Assembly: GCA_963783505.1 (NCBI GenBank)
Contig: CAWAOP010000051.1
Span: 1 to 64,000, forward strand
DNA length: 64,000 nucleotides
Direction of reading: 5' to 3'
Source of the DNA: BOG-224 sp963783505
GTDB lineage: Bacteria; Acidobacteriota; Terriglobia; Bryobacterales; Bryobacteraceae
A program made the translations under genes and the position numbers. Position 1 is the stretch's first letter; the number at the start of each line of letters is the position of its first letter. Under the pieces are notes generated by a model that saw nothing but the letters and a program-made list of their open reading frames with translations, did not search any database and was not told the origin of the DNA. Shown here in pieces: positions 9,106-19,255 of this stretch.

Positions 9106-11987
9106 TCATTGCAGCTTCGCGTATTCCGCCTGGGCCTGCTTGAGGATCGGGATGTCGGGGTCGGCGTCTTTCCAGAGGGCAAGGAAATCCCGGTAGGCTG
9201 TCTTGGCCTGGGCCGTATCTCCCGACAAAGTCAACGCGCGACCGAGTTCCAGGTGCGCGAAGTGCCTCCAATGGGATCGTCGATAACGATCCCACGATGA
9301 TCGAGAATTCTCTGGAACTCCGCGGCGGCTTTGACTCCTTGATGCAATTCCAGATAGGCTTCGCCACGCACATAGCTCGGATAGAGCGCGCCGAAGAACC
9401 CGGCAATGCTACTCGCCGGCGCTCCCAGTTCATAGCGAGCGGTCGGTTGCAGCAGTTCAATCGCGTTGGAGGGGGCTCCGCGTTTCAACGCGAGCTCGGC
9501 CCGAAGAACCGGCAGGTAGGCGAATCTGACTTCCGTGTCCTCCGGGAAGCGCGCTTCTAAATCGTTCGAGAGCGCTTGGGATTGCGACAAGTCTCCCGCG
9601 AGAGCAAGAGCAAAGGCGGCGCCGTATTCCACATCGCGGCCCTTGGAGAGCGCGAGCGCCGCCATTGCGTTCCGCCTGGCTTCGGGCGCGTAGCCGAAAA
9701 AGCCCTCGCGCAATGCGGACGCGCTCTCGAATAGAGCGACCGGTTCGCGCTGGGAAGCTTGCTCGGCGGCGGCCACCGCCTGTGATGACATCTTCCTGGC
9801 GGCTTGCGAGTGGCCGGAATACGCCAAGACGAGAGCCTCCTGGTCGGACATCCATTGGCCCACCCCCGGTTTCCCGCGGCCAAGAGCAGCTTCCCGTTCC
9901 ATGGCCGCTCGGTCTGCTTTTAGGAAGTCGATCTGGTACCGCCCAATCGGAATGAACGGGTTTTCCAGTTTGCGTTCGGTTGCTCTCTGGAGGGTCTTCT
10001 CCGCTTCCGCCAAGCGGTCAAGGAACATATAGGTCCCGGCGAGATTGACATATCCAGGGAAGAAGTCCGGATCGATCTGGACCGCTCTCGCGGCCTCCTC
10101 GACCGAGTCTTCGAAGTTACCGAATTCCTGATAAACGAATGCGGACAACATGGCATGGGCTCTTACGTCGCGTGGATAAATCTGCGCCCACAACTGCCCG
10201 GTCTGGAGCGCTTTTTCCAGGTTCCCGGTAACCGCCACATAGTAGGAAGAATCGATAAAGAACCTTTCCGCATCACTGGCGCGATCCCGCAACTCGTAGG
10301 CCTTGCGCATGCTCTCGGCCGCCAGAACGGACTCTCCAATATCGCCGTACGTGCGTCCCAGGAACGCATACGCCATGGCGAATTTTGGGTCGATCTCAAT
10401 GGCCCGCTGGAAGATGGGAATGGTGACGGACTGATCGTTTGTTGTGAAATCAAGCTTCAATGCGGTGCTGTAAGCCTTCAGCGCATCCAGCGACGGCGTA
10501 GTTGCCTCGGCGAGCGGCGTCGAGTGCTTTTCGATGGTTGCGAGCGACTCGCCTACGCGGGTTCTGAATTTACTGGCTATCTGGCTCAGCGCGCTCAGAA
10601 CGTCCTCTTTCCTGGCAGCTTGCGCCTGCTCCTCGTCGAGAATGTCTCCGTTCCTGCAGTTCCTTGCGCGCAAACCCAACACATACTGGCTGCCTAGGCC
10701 AGCAATCGAGCCTTCCAGAACTGCGGCGCTTCCCGTTCGCTCGCAGATTTCCAAAGCAAGCTGCGGAGTCAGTCGTGCGTCGGCTCTTTGGCCCATTAGG
10801 CCCAGCGTCTTCTGGATTCGCTCACCGGAGACGAGGCTGAGGAAAGGCGACTGTTCGAGTTGCACCGTCAGCCCCTGGCGAAGCGTCCCGTCAAACACGG
10901 GATCGGCCGTCGTGTCGGTGAAGTCGGCGAGGACAATCGTGTCTTTGTCCGTGAGTTTCGGTCTTCCGTGCAGATAGAAGCCGCCTGCGCCGCCGAACGT
11001 CAGCACAGCCGCGGCAATTGGAACTATCGCCTTCCACCGTCTTGCGATGCCGGCCCCGGGCTTCGCGCTTGTGACCGCCTGCGCCGATCCCGTGTCGCGC
11101 TTCAGGCGCTGAAGGTCGGCCCGAATCTCCGAAGCGTGTTGGTAGCGCAGGTTGCGGTCCTTTTCCAGACACTTGCCAATGATGCGCTCCAGCTCCGCCG
11201 GCAAGCCCGGATTAAGGCGCGCCGGAGGCACGGGATCGCGGCTGAGAATGGAAACGAAAACGACCCCGGGGCTTTCCCCCCGAAAAGGGAGCCTGCCGGT
11301 GGCCATCTCATATAGCACCACCCCGAACGAAAACAGATCCGTGCGAGCGTCCAAATCCTCGGCGCGGACTTGCTCCGGAGACATATACGACACCGTCCCC
11401 ATCGCGATTCCCGCGCTGGTCAGTTGGTCCTCCATGTCGAGGGTCGATCCAGCGGTATCGGCGGCGCCCGCGCGATTCTCGCGGGCGGGAACCACTTTTG
11501 CCAATCCAAAATCGAGGACCTTCGCGTTGCCGGGCTTGGTGACGAAGATGTTCGCGGGTTTAATGTCCCGGTGGATGATCCCCTGAGCGTGGGCCGCTTC
11601 CAAAGCATCCGATGTCTGGATGGCCAGATGCAGGAGCTCGTCCGTGGAGACAGGCCCTTCTAGGATTCTTTCCTCTAAAGTCTCCCCGTCCAGCAACTCC
11701 ATTACAATGACCGGCTGATGATTGTGCTCCTCCACCTCATAGATCGTGCAAATGTTGGCGTGGTTCAAGGCGGAGGCGGCGCGCGCCTCTCTCTGAAAAC
11801 GGCTGAGCGTCCGAGGGTCCTGAGAGACTTCATCCGGCAGGAACTTCAACGCCACAAAGCGGCGCAGACGGATGTCCTCGGCCTTGTACACCACGCCCAT
11901 TCCGCCGCTGCCTAACTTTTCGACTATGCGGAAATGGGAGATAGACTGGCCGGCGTGGAAATCACCAGACTGCGGCGCCCTCAGCAT
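9106..11987 (-). CDS. Ser/Thr protein kinase with C-terminal TPR domain
   Basis: The kinase domain has GSGGMGVVYKAED (P-loop), IIHRDIKPANIFV (catalytic loop), LDFGLAKVV (DFG) and TVSYMSPEQV (APE region). A membrane segment follows (IVPIAAAVLTFGGAGGFYL), then a FlgO-like/TPR region of about 550 residues, outside the membrane. Such kinase-TPR fusions are abundant in Acidobacteriota. The frame appears to end at 9231, but one missing base near 9265-9266 restores HLELGRALTLSGDTAQAK and the usual family end with a stop at 9106-9108. ATG 11987 is preferred because it precedes GQSISHFRIVEKLG; an upstream ATG at 12077 is possible. A TATAAT on this strand lies at 12006-12001. Confidence 0.85.
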
Positions 11988-12381
11988 CCCTATAGGCTGA
12001 ATTATACTGCAAGGCCCGAGGCTACACCTCACCCGTAACGCCGTCAGCGAACTTCGGGACGGCGCCGGAGTGGGCAACGACGGGCGATTGGCTTCTCATG
12101 CCGAATACTGCATCGAACTACTTTCGGACCAGTCGGAGTCTCGCGTATGGGGGCCGAATCGGATTCGGAATCTGCGCCCTCGGGCAGCTACACCGAAGTA
12201 GAAATGCCTGAGTAACTCCCGCGTTCCTTGCCGCGCGAAACGCCGCCGAAATTCCCCCGGGCCAGTTTCATTCCCCGCGTCCTCGAAGAGGCCGCGATTC
12301 CGAAACCAGTTCCGCCTGCCCCGCAACTCAGTTTTGCGTCCGCAAGTGGGTTAAACTGGAGGGTTTACGGGCGGTTTTTCC
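11988..12381. other. Intergenic region without a supported gene
   Basis: Divergent intergenic DNA between the kinase and the TPR protein. Apart from a TATAAT reading on the minus strand at 12001-12006 I see no gene, RNA or clear repeat. Short open frames here lack ribosome sites and protein-like composition. Confidence 0.4.
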
Positions 12382-13869
12382 TTGCGGCGTTTTGCCTTCC
12401 CAGTTGCGCTTGCGATCATCTTTCCGGCCTTAATCGGGGCACAGGACCAGCAGGGGTTGGATGCGAGCCCCACCATGTTCGCCGTGCTGGCGGCGATCAA
12501 TGCAGCCGGTTATACCGCGGACATCAATTCTCCGAACAGCCATCCCCTCCGCCAGCAAGTACGCGACGAGATCCTGCGGAAGAACCCTCCAACGCTCGCG
12601 CCGATCAAGGAGTTTTTCGAGCAGCACCGCAAGGCGACCAATACCGAGGAACTCGGCCAGTATGTTTCATTTGCGCTGAGCGTGAAGGGCCCGCCCACTT
12701 TCGCGTGGAACACGCGCGATGTGGACGTCCCTCCGGACGCCATGGCTCTGCACGATTTCGCCCCGTTGCTGGCGAAGTTTTACAAGGAAGCGGATATTCC
12801 CTCGCTGTGGAAGGGCGCTCAGCCGTCCGTTGACGATTATCTCGCGCGGTACCACGATCCCGTGGCCAATGCGCTCCTGCTGGTGAACGCTTACCTGCGC
12901 CAGAGACCGTCCGGAATCCGCGGGCGGAATTTCCAGATTTACCTCGAGCTGCTGGCCGCGCCGGGGCAGGTTCAGACGCGGAGCTATGGAGACGATTACA
13001 CCATCGTGGTGGCGCCTTCGGCCGAGCCGCGCGTGTTCGAAATTCGCCACGCCTACTTGCACTACCTGCTGGACCCGCTGACCACGGTGGCAAAGGCGAC
13101 ATTGGCCCAAAAGCAGGGGATTGCGGACCATGCACAGCGGGCCGTGACGCTCGACAAGTCGTTCAAGAACGACTTTCTTCTGCTCACCACCGAATCCCTG
13201 ATCAAAGCCATGGAAGCGCGGCTGGACAAGAAGCTGAACGGGGCCGGCCAAGCCCTGAAGCAAGGTTACATTCTGGCGCCATTCTTCGCCGAGCAATTAC
13301 GGAAATACGAGGCGCAGGAAGCGTCGATGGAAATCTACTTTCCGGACATGATCGAGGCTATCGATGTCCGCAAGGAAGAGGCCAGATTGGGGAAGGTGGA
13401 GTTCGAAAAGGTAGCCTCCGAGCCGCCGAGGGCCGAGAGCCGTCCGGCTCCTCTCCCGCCTCCTCCACGGACGGGCCTCGCAGCGACTTTGGCGGAGGCG
13501 GATCGCCTATACTTGGCGCGCGCGGCGGACCCGGCGAACTTGGAGAAGGCCAGGAAGTTGTATCAAGAGGTCGTCCAGAAAGGGTCCGAGCCCTCCATGC
13601 AGGCGGCTGCGAACTATGGATTGGCCCGTATCGCAGTGCTCCAAAACGACCCTGAAACGGGGGAAGGGCTGTTCCAGAAGACATTGGAGTTACAGCCGGA
13701 GCCCCAGATCAAAGCTTGGGCGCTGGTATACTTAGGCAAGCTTTCCCTGGCTGCGGACGACCGCGCCGAGGCGGCCAAATACTTCGAAGAGGCTCTGAAG
13801 GTGAATGGCGCGTCCGACGCGGCGCGTCAACAGGCCACGGAAGGTCTCCAGAATAATCCGAAGAAATAG
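12382..13869 (+). CDS. Secreted TPR-containing protein
   Basis: A 495-residue protein with an apparent signal peptide (FAFPVALAIIFPALIGAQ). The start is a TTG at 12382; no ATG precedes the signal, and GGAGG lies rather far upstream, so the exact start is uncertain. Residues 25-330 are an unrecognised globular region; a Pro-rich linker follows (PAPLPPPPRTG). The last 130 residues contain TPR-like helices (RLYLARAADPANLEKARKLY, AANYGLARIAVLQNDPETGE, ALVYLGKLSLAADDRAEAAKY). It probably works in the periplasm as a scaffold. The next gene, 23 bases downstream, also encodes an exported TPR protein, so they form an operon. Confidence 0.65.
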   Translation: MRRFAFPVALAIIFPALIGAQDQQGLDASPTMFAVLAAINAAGYTADINSPNSHPLRQQVRDEILRKNPPTLAPIKEFFEQHRKATNTEELGQYVSFALSVKGPPTFAWNTRDVDVPPDAMALHDFAPLLAKFYKEADIPSLWKGAQPSVDDYLARYHDPVANALLLVNAYLRQRPSGIRGRNFQIYLELLAAPGQVQTRSYGDDYTIVVAPSAEPRVFEIRHAYLHYLLDPLTTVAKATLAQKQGIADHAQRAVTLDKSFKNDFLLLTTESLIKAMEARLDKKLNGAGQALKQGYILAPFFAEQLRKYEAQEASMEIYFPDMIEAIDVRKEEARLGKVEFEKVASEPPRAESRPAPLPPPPRTGLAATLAEADRLYLARAADPANLEKARKLYQEVVQKGSEPSMQAAANYGLARIAVLQNDPETGEGLFQKTLELQPEPQIKAWALVYLGKLSLAADDRAEAAKYFEEALKVNGASDAARQQATEGLQNNPKK

Positions 13870-13892
13870 TGGTACGTGAAGGAGTTTATACA

Positions 13893-14717
13893 ATGAAACA
13901 GCGCATTCTAACCGGCGTCCTGGCAGTCATATGCTGCGTCTTCTGTCTGGCCGCCCAACAGCAGGGCCAGGCGGGACGCGGCGGGCAAACGGGCGGCCAA
14001 ACCGCCGCTCCAGCGGCGCCGGCGCCCACGCCCGAGCAGCAAGCCGTGAACGCTCTGGTCGCGGCTAAGAACGCCAACGATGCGGACGGCCTCATCAAGG
14101 CCGCCGAAGCTCTGGCGGCGGGTTTCCCGTCTTCGCCATACGTCGAGTTGGCCCTCACGATGGAGGCCGACGTCTATCAGCAAGTGAAAAAAGATCCGAT
14201 CAAGGCTCAACTCACGTTTGAACGCGTGCTGACGGCCAATCCACGGAGCGTCGCTGCCAATCTGGCAATCGGCGAGCTGATCACCCAGCAGACGAACGAA
14301 AAGGCCTTCGACTTCAACGATAAGATGGCCAGCGCGGAGAAGAATCTGAAGGCGGCGCTGGATGTCCTGAACGGACCGAAGATCAATCCGCAGATGACCG
14401 ATCAGCAGTGGGACAGCACCAAACAGTCCTATTTGGCCGAGGGGCATAACGACTTGGGGATGATAGCGCTATTGCGCAAGAATTTCGACGCCGCCGTCGA
14501 GGAATTCACGCAGGCGACCACGCTCTCTCCCGCCGAGCCGGCCTTTTTCGCGCGGCTGGCGCACGCGCAGCAACAGGCGGGAAAGAACGACGCCGCCATC
14601 GCCACCTGTGACAAGCTGTTGGCCGATCCGAACCTGAATCCGGCTATCAAGAATCTGGTTACGCAGGTAAAGGCCAACGCCGAAAAGGCCAAGGCCAACC
14701 CGCCTGCCGCCAAGTAG
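13893..14717 (+). CDS. Exported TPR protein
   Basis: It starts MKQRILTGVLAVICCVFCLA, a clear signal peptide, with GGAG ten bases upstream of ATG 13893. A Gln/Gly/Ala-rich linker follows (GGQTGGQTAAPAAPAPT). Helical repeats then appear: YVELALTMEADVYQQVKKDP, then a longer spacer, then LAEGHNDLGMIALLRKNFDA and LSPAEPAFFARLAHAQQQAG. Two Cys in the signal region (CCVFCLA) leave a lipoprotein possible. The total is 274 residues. The sequence gives no enzymatic motif. It lies in an operon with the preceding TPR protein and ten bases before rnc. Confidence 0.7.
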   Translation: MKQRILTGVLAVICCVFCLAAQQQGQAGRGGQTGGQTAAPAAPAPTPEQQAVNALVAAKNANDADGLIKAAEALAAGFPSSPYVELALTMEADVYQQVKKDPIKAQLTFERVLTANPRSVAANLAIGELITQQTNEKAFDFNDKMASAEKNLKAALDVLNGPKINPQMTDQQWDSTKQSYLAEGHNDLGMIALLRKNFDAAVEEFTQATTLSPAEPAFFARLAHAQQQAGKNDAAIATCDKLLADPNLNPAIKNLVTQVKANAEKAKANPPAAK

Positions 14718-14727
14718 TTAGCCGCTC

Positions 14728-15504
14728 ATGCCCGCGGAGCCGGCTGCGCTGGAGTCGAGGATCGGACATCGCTTCTCCGATGCGGAGTTGCTGCGGCGTG
14801 CTTTGACGCATAGTTCGGCGGCCCACGAGGCGCAAGCCGGTCCGACTTCGCCCCAGGCGGACAACCAGCAACTGGAGTTTCTTGGAGACGCAGTCCTCGG
14901 ATTTCTGGCGTCGGAGGCTCTGACGCGCAGGAACCCCTCGTATCGCGAAGGCGACCTGTCGCGTTTAAAAGCCCATCTGGTAAGCGCCGCGCACCTCTAC
15001 GGGGTGGCGCGGCGCTTGGATTTAGGGGCCTACCTCTCCCTGGGGCGCAGCGAAGAAATGAGCGGCGGCCGTTCCAAGAAGACGCTGCTGGTGGATGCGT
15101 TGGAAGCGCTGATCGCCGCGATTTACCTGGATGCCGGCCTCGAAGTAACGCGAACCTTCATCGACGAGAATATCCTGGATGCCGTCCCGGCCGTGGACGA
15201 GGAAGCCGGGACGGACGTTCAGCCCGCCATCGCCAATTACAAGAGCGCCCTTCAGGAGATCGCCCACGCCCGCAAGCTGGCTCAGCCGCGATATGCCGTC
15301 GTTCGCGAGCAGGGTCCCGAGCATTCGAAGATGTTCACCGTGGAGGTTCGCGTCGGAAAAGATTGGAGCGGCCAGGCGGAAGGCCGCACCAAGAAAATCG
15401 CCGCTCAACGCGCCGCGCGCGGCGTATACGACAGAATGCGGAATGCGGACGCAGCGCAAGAGCGTCCCGGCGTTGACGATCGGCCCGAAGCCGCGGACGT
15501 CTAG
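14728..15504 (+). CDS. rnc: Ribonuclease III
   Basis: A 258-residue double-strand-specific endoribonuclease acting in rRNA and mRNA processing. The signature NQQLEFLGDAVLGFL lies near residue 50, with the second acidic cluster in LLVDALEALIAAIYLDAG. A double-stranded RNA-binding domain follows (YKSALQEIAHARKLAQPRY, later FTVEVRVGKDWSGQAEG and KKIAAQRAARGVYDRM). Length and domain order are normal apart from a short acidic tail. The start at 14728 follows the TPR gene by ten bases. The stop is one base from the stop of the convergent neighbour. Confidence 0.95.
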   Translation: MPAEPAALESRIGHRFSDAELLRRALTHSSAAHEAQAGPTSPQADNQQLEFLGDAVLGFLASEALTRRNPSYREGDLSRLKAHLVSAAHLYGVARRLDLGAYLSLGRSEEMSGGRSKKTLLVDALEALIAAIYLDAGLEVTRTFIDENILDAVPAVDEEAGTDVQPAIANYKSALQEIAHARKLAQPRYAVVREQGPEHSKMFTVEVRVGKDWSGQAEGRTKKIAAQRAARGVYDRMRNADAAQERPGVDDRPEAADV

Positions 15505-15505
15505 G

Positions 15506-15934
15506 TCAGCCCTTCAGCAGAGGCGTTCCTTGCGGGTGGGCCTGCGCGCGGAGAAAGCCTCCTCGCGGAGATGGGACCGGTTCGACGGGCAACGTCAGGG
15601 AGCGGAAGGCGATAGCGCCATCGTAGCCCTCGGCGACGATGGTGTAGTGGGTGGTGCGCACGGGGCCGATCTCCAGACAGCGCGAAACGGACGGGTCAAC
15701 GCCCCTCATCCAGGGCGAAATGCGGACGGACCTGGCGTTCTCGACTCCATAACAGAGCTGGGCCTTCTGGCCCGGCGCGAGCGTTCCCACGCTGGCATCG
15801 AATCGAAGGATGCGCACCGTTCCCGAACTGCCCAGAGGGCGAAGCCAGGAGCGTGGACCGCGGGCCGGCGCAATACTCAGCGCCCACAATGCCAGTAACA
15901 GGCACACCGCCGCGGCCGGTCTCAGGTAGCGCAT
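15506..15934 (-). CDS. Small exported protein of unknown function
   Basis: About 142 residues beginning MRYLRPAAAVCLLLALWALS, a signal peptide or membrane anchor. GGTGG lies four bases upstream of this ATG; an in-frame ATG at 15946 is the alternative. The mature part (TVRILRFDASVGTLAPGQKA, then LCYGVENARSVRISPWM) reads like a beta-sandwich of the kind that follows PEGA or lamin-tail domains: a segment with x-C-Y-x-V-x-N-A and later THYTIVAEGYDG. I do not recognise a named family. It converges on rnc. Confidence 0.6.
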   Translation of the reverse strand: MRYLRPAAAVCLLLALWALSIAPARGPRSWLRPLGSSGTVRILRFDASVGTLAPGQKAQLCYGVENARSVRISPWMRGVDPSVSRCLEIGPVRTTHYTIVAEGYDGAIAFRSLTLPVEPVPSPRGGFLRAQAHPQGTPLLKG

Positions 15935-16001
15935 ACCACCAGTCATTAAGTAGACTCCGCGGAGGCCCCTGGAGTTTCATCCGCGGTAAGCTGACTTTAG
16001 C

Positions 16002-16805
16002 ATGAGCGTACGAATCCTCCAGATTGACGCATTTTCCAACACGCCCTTCGCGGGTAACCCGGCCGCCGTCTGCGTGCTCCCGGTTGCGCCGCCGGAAGAT
16101 TGGATGCGCAAGGTGGCCCGCGAGATGAATCTATCGGAGACCGCGTTCCTGGTCCGCGAGGAGGACGGATTCCGGCTGCGCTGGTTTACGCCGGCGGCCG
16201 AAGTGGATCTATGCGGCCACGCCACGCTGGCATCCGCTCATGCCCTTTGGGAAGAGGGCCACCTGAATCCCGGAGCCGAAGCGCGTTTCTTTACCCGGAG
16301 CGGGCTGCTCACTGCCCGGCGAATGTCCTCGGAGCCGGGCGCGTGGATCGAAATGGACTTTCCCGCCACGCCGCCGGTCCCGGCCGAGCCGCCGGCGGGC
16401 TTGCTGGAGGCGCTCGGCCTCCGCGCCGCGAACGTCGCGTCGAGCCGGTTCGACTATCTGATCGAGGCGGAATCCGAAGACGCCGTGCGCACCGCGGCTC
16501 CGGACTTCTCCGCGCTCAAGAAACTGCCGGCGCGCGGAATCATCGTCACGGCGCGCGCATGGACGGAAGGATTCGACTTTGTCTCCCGTTTTTTCGGTCC
16601 GGCCGTAGGCGTGGACGAAGATCCGGTGACCGGCTCGGCTCATTGCGCGCTCACCCCTTATTGGGCGGAGCGTCTGAAGAAACTTGAAATGACGGCGTAC
16701 CAGGCTTCGGCGCGGGGCGGCGTGGTGCGCGTGCGCCTGCAGGGAGACCGCGTGATTCTGGCCGGCCAGGCGGTGACAGTAATGACGGGAGAGTTGTTGG
16801 CTTAG
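16002..16805 (+). CDS. PhzF family phenazine-biosynthesis-like isomerase
   Basis: A 267-residue protein of the PhzF/DapF-like fold. It starts MSVRILQIDAFSNTPFAGNP, which carries the typical DAFTx-x-PFxGNPA motif. FLVREEDGFRLRWFTPAAEV and DLCGHATLASAHALW contain the catalytic-region GHAT motif. VDEDPVTGSAHCALTPYW gives the second conserved block (DPVTGSAH). PhzF itself isomerises a phenazine precursor, but most family members have unknown substrates and no other phenazine gene is near. It is a single gene between divergent neighbours. Confidence 0.9.
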   Translation: MSVRILQIDAFSNTPFAGNPAAVCVLPVAPPEDWMRKVAREMNLSETAFLVREEDGFRLRWFTPAAEVDLCGHATLASAHALWEEGHLNPGAEARFFTRSGLLTARRMSSEPGAWIEMDFPATPPVPAEPPAGLLEALGLRAANVASSRFDYLIEAESEDAVRTAAPDFSALKKLPARGIIVTARAWTEGFDFVSRFFGPAVGVDEDPVTGSAHCALTPYWAERLKKLEMTAYQASARGGVVRVRLQGDRVILAGQAVTVMTGELLA

Positions 16806-16878
16806 GTTCGGTCAACCTCGCTAATCCGCTGCTTTCATGCGCCGTTTATGATATGTTGAACTCATCGGAGGGGTTCAG

Positions 16879-17769
16879 ATGGCTCACGTGACGCGACGTG
16901 GCTTCTTTAGGTCCAGCCTGGCGGCGGCGACGCTGGCCCGGACGGGCTTCGGACAAACAACAATCACCGCAACCAAACGGTCGGCGACCGATTGGGTGAC
17001 CTTGGGCAATTCGGGCGTGAAGGTAACGCGCCTGGCATTCGGGACCGGCACGAACAACGGCCATGTGCAGGCCAATCTCGGCCAGGCCGAGTTCACGCGC
17101 ATGGTCCGGCACGCTTACGACAGCGGCATCCGCTTTTTCGAGACGGCGGAATCGTACGCCACGCCGGCCATGCTCGGCGAAGCGCTGAAGGGGCTGCCGC
17201 GCGATTCCTACCGTCTGATGACGAAATACACCACGAACGGCGATGACAACCCGCTCGATCGAATCGATCAGTTTCGTAAGACGATGCAAACGGACTACTT
17301 CGATATCCTGCTCCTGCACTGGCAGCGAAGCGCGCGGTGGACGGATGAAACCAAGCGCTACCAGGACGGGTTCTCCGAAGCCCGGGAGAAGAAGATCATC
17401 CTTGCCAAGGGCGCGTCGGTCCACGGCCTGCCGGCGCTCTCGGCGTTCAAGGACAGTAAGTGGGTGGATGTCGCCATGATCCGCATGAACCACAAGGGAG
17501 TGCGGATGGACACCCCGATTCCGGACGCGAACGAGCTCGGGGACGTGAAGCAGGTGGTTGGACACATGACGGACATCAAAGGGAGCGGCAAAGGCATCAT
17601 CAGCATGAAGCTGGTGGGAGAAGGCCGCTTTACGAACCCCGACGATCGCGAGGCTTCGCTGAAGTTCGCCATGGGGCTCGGGCTAATCGACGCGGTCACG
17701 ATCGGCTACAAGAGCGTCGCCGAAATCGACGAGGCAATAGAGCGCACGAACCGCGTCCTGAACGCGTAA
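16879..17769 (+). CDS. Tat-exported aldo/keto reductase family protein
   Basis: 296 residues. The N terminus MAHVTRRGFFRSSLAAATLA is a twin-arginine signal (RRGFFR), so a folded protein is exported. The body follows the aldo/keto reductase barrel: LGNSGVKVTRLAFGTG at the first strand, then IRFFETAESYATPAMLGEAL with the Asp/Tyr region altered (ETAESYA in place of DTAxxYG), then FDILLLHWQ. The last part ISMKLVGEGRF and IDAVTIGYKSVAEIDEA matches the family end. GGAGGGG lies upstream of the ATG. The substrate is unknown. Confidence 0.85.
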   Translation: MAHVTRRGFFRSSLAAATLARTGFGQTTITATKRSATDWVTLGNSGVKVTRLAFGTGTNNGHVQANLGQAEFTRMVRHAYDSGIRFFETAESYATPAMLGEALKGLPRDSYRLMTKYTTNGDDNPLDRIDQFRKTMQTDYFDILLLHWQRSARWTDETKRYQDGFSEAREKKIILAKGASVHGLPALSAFKDSKWVDVAMIRMNHKGVRMDTPIPDANELGDVKQVVGHMTDIKGSGKGIISMKLVGEGRFTNPDDREASLKFAMGLGLIDAVTIGYKSVAEIDEAIERTNRVLNA

Positions 17770-17823
17770 GCGCCGGCTGAAGGAATTCCGGCGGGCGGAC
17801 CCATCGTCCGCCCGCCAGGTCAA

Positions 17824-18822
17824 TTACTTGGCGACGGGCGCGTCCGCCGCTTTGAAGGTGTCCGCGTCGAGCGAATCGGCGATGTGCGCGCTGGCGGTGA
17901 CGAGTGAGTCCATGTGCTTCCACTCGAGTCCGCTCCCCGCCTGCGTCATCACGCCCAGTTCGCCCACGGCCCACAGAGTGTTGCCGATGGGGAGCATCTT
18001 GTTGAGGAACAGGTTGTACTGGATGGGGACCGCCCGCCAGGTATTGCCGCTATCTTCGCTGACAATCAGTTGCTCGTCGGCGGCGATCCAGATCCGGTTC
18101 GAGTGATCGAACGCAACGGACGAAAGAACCGAGTGGACCGGACTTTCCTTGACGCTCCATGTCAGCCCGCCGTCACCGCTGAGAAGCAGCTCGCCATCGA
18201 AGCCTACGGCCCAGCCGTGCCGATCGTCGTGGAAATATACCGTGCTGAGCGCCCAACTCGCCTTCGCGGAGATCGGCTGCCACTTCTTGCCTCCATCCAC
18301 GGTCTTAAGGATCGTGCCCGACCAGCCTACGGCCCAGCCGAGCTTCGGGTCCAGGAAGTAGATGTCTTCAAGGCCCAGGGACGTACCGCTGTCCTGCGGA
18401 CGCCAGGTGCGGCCGGCGTCCGCGGAATAGAGGATTACGCCGTCGAAGCCCGCGGCCCATACCTCATAGCCGATAGCGTAGACCGTCAGCAGGTTTTCCC
18501 TGGTTCCCGAAGCGCGTTCCTGCCATGTCTTGGCGCCGTCATCCGTCACCAGGATCGCGCCGGCGTCCCCAACCACATAGCCGTGGTTGGCGTCCGTGAA
18601 GGCGATCGAACGAAGCATCTCCTTCGCGCCGGTTTTGAATGTTGCCCAGTGTGCTCCGCCATCGATGGTGCCGTAGAGTTGGCCCTGCTCGCACATGACG
18701 AAGGCCGTAGTAGCCGTCGGCGCGGAAGCGTCACGCAGGTAGCACATATCCTTCGCGGCTCCGAAGCCAAGGAGCGGAAGCGCCAAAACGCCCGCCAAAC
18801 CAAGAGTTGTCGATCTCAGCAT
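17824..18822 (-). CDS. YCF48/BNR-type beta-propeller protein, exported
   Basis: About 332 residues with a signal peptide (LGLAGVLALPLLGFGAA). At least five repeats of the YCF48 type follow, each with a GxGAxxWxx core: IDGGAHWATF, DDGAKTWQER, DAGRTWRPQDSG, DGGKKWQPIS, GDGGLTWSVKES and DSGNTWRAVP. Between them are strands such as GWAVGWSGTIL and GWAVGFDGELL. Such propellers act in assembly of membrane complexes in phototrophs (HCF136) and in unknown roles elsewhere. ATG 18822 has GAGG seven bases upstream; 18834 is an alternative. Confidence 0.85.
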   Translation of the reverse strand: MLRSTTLGLAGVLALPLLGFGAAKDMCYLRDASAPTATTAFVMCEQGQLYGTIDGGAHWATFKTGAKEMLRSIAFTDANHGYVVGDAGAILVTDDGAKTWQERASGTRENLLTVYAIGYEVWAAGFDGVILYSADAGRTWRPQDSGTSLGLEDIYFLDPKLGWAVGWSGTILKTVDGGKKWQPISAKASWALSTVYFHDDRHGWAVGFDGELLLSGDGGLTWSVKESPVHSVLSSVAFDHSNRIWIAADEQLIVSEDSGNTWRAVPIQYNLFLNKMLPIGNTLWAVGELGVMTQAGSGLEWKHMDSLVTASAHIADSLDADTFKAADAPVAK

Positions 18823-19016
18823 TGGTATCCTCATCTTTTATTGATGGCTCTCCCGGCCGGAAGGCAACTACTGTCCAGACGGTATTAAGGGCCACGCGGA
18901 GACAGTATGCGCTGAGACGGCAGAGGGCATCCCAGGAGCCAGACTGTGGCGGACTCGATCGGCTTGAAACCAAGAGATGGAAGGAGGTCTCGAGCCGTTC
19001 GACCCGATCGGACAGG

Positions 19017-19255
19017 TTAAGCCTGAATTCCGAAGTTCGGATGCTTCGTAACAGGGCTCGCCTTGAGGCGAGCCGATAGGGCCACCCCATCGAACGGCTT
19101 TAGCCGCTGCCGGCCTCTCCAGGGGCTAAAGCCCAGAGCTCTCATTCAATCGTACGGCACGCCTCAAGGCGTGCCCTGTTACAAATCCTTCCGATGCTCC
19201 GAGTTCACTTTGGCGATCAAGCTCAGCCGATCCCAACTTCGGTTTTTCGGCTTAA
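19017..19255. repeat. MITE-like palindromic repeat, copy 1
   Basis: This 239-bp element is repeated at 45577-45813 with about 90 percent identity by eye. Its ends are imperfect inverted repeats of about 24 bp (left begins TTAAGCCTGAATTCCGAAG; right ends CGGCTTAA). Inside is a second, nearly perfect 22-bp inverted pair beginning GTAACAGGGC (from about 19048) and ending GCCCTGTTAC. Each inner arm contains its own small hairpin (GCCTTGAGGC and GCCTCAAGGC). No protein is encoded. Its right end supplies the stop codon of the LuxR-type regulator gene (19252-19254). Confidence 0.75.

Noticed and set aside
16002..16805. A phenazine biosynthesis locus
   Set aside because: Only a PhzF-family gene is present and the family is functionally broad; no phzA, B, D, E or G is near.
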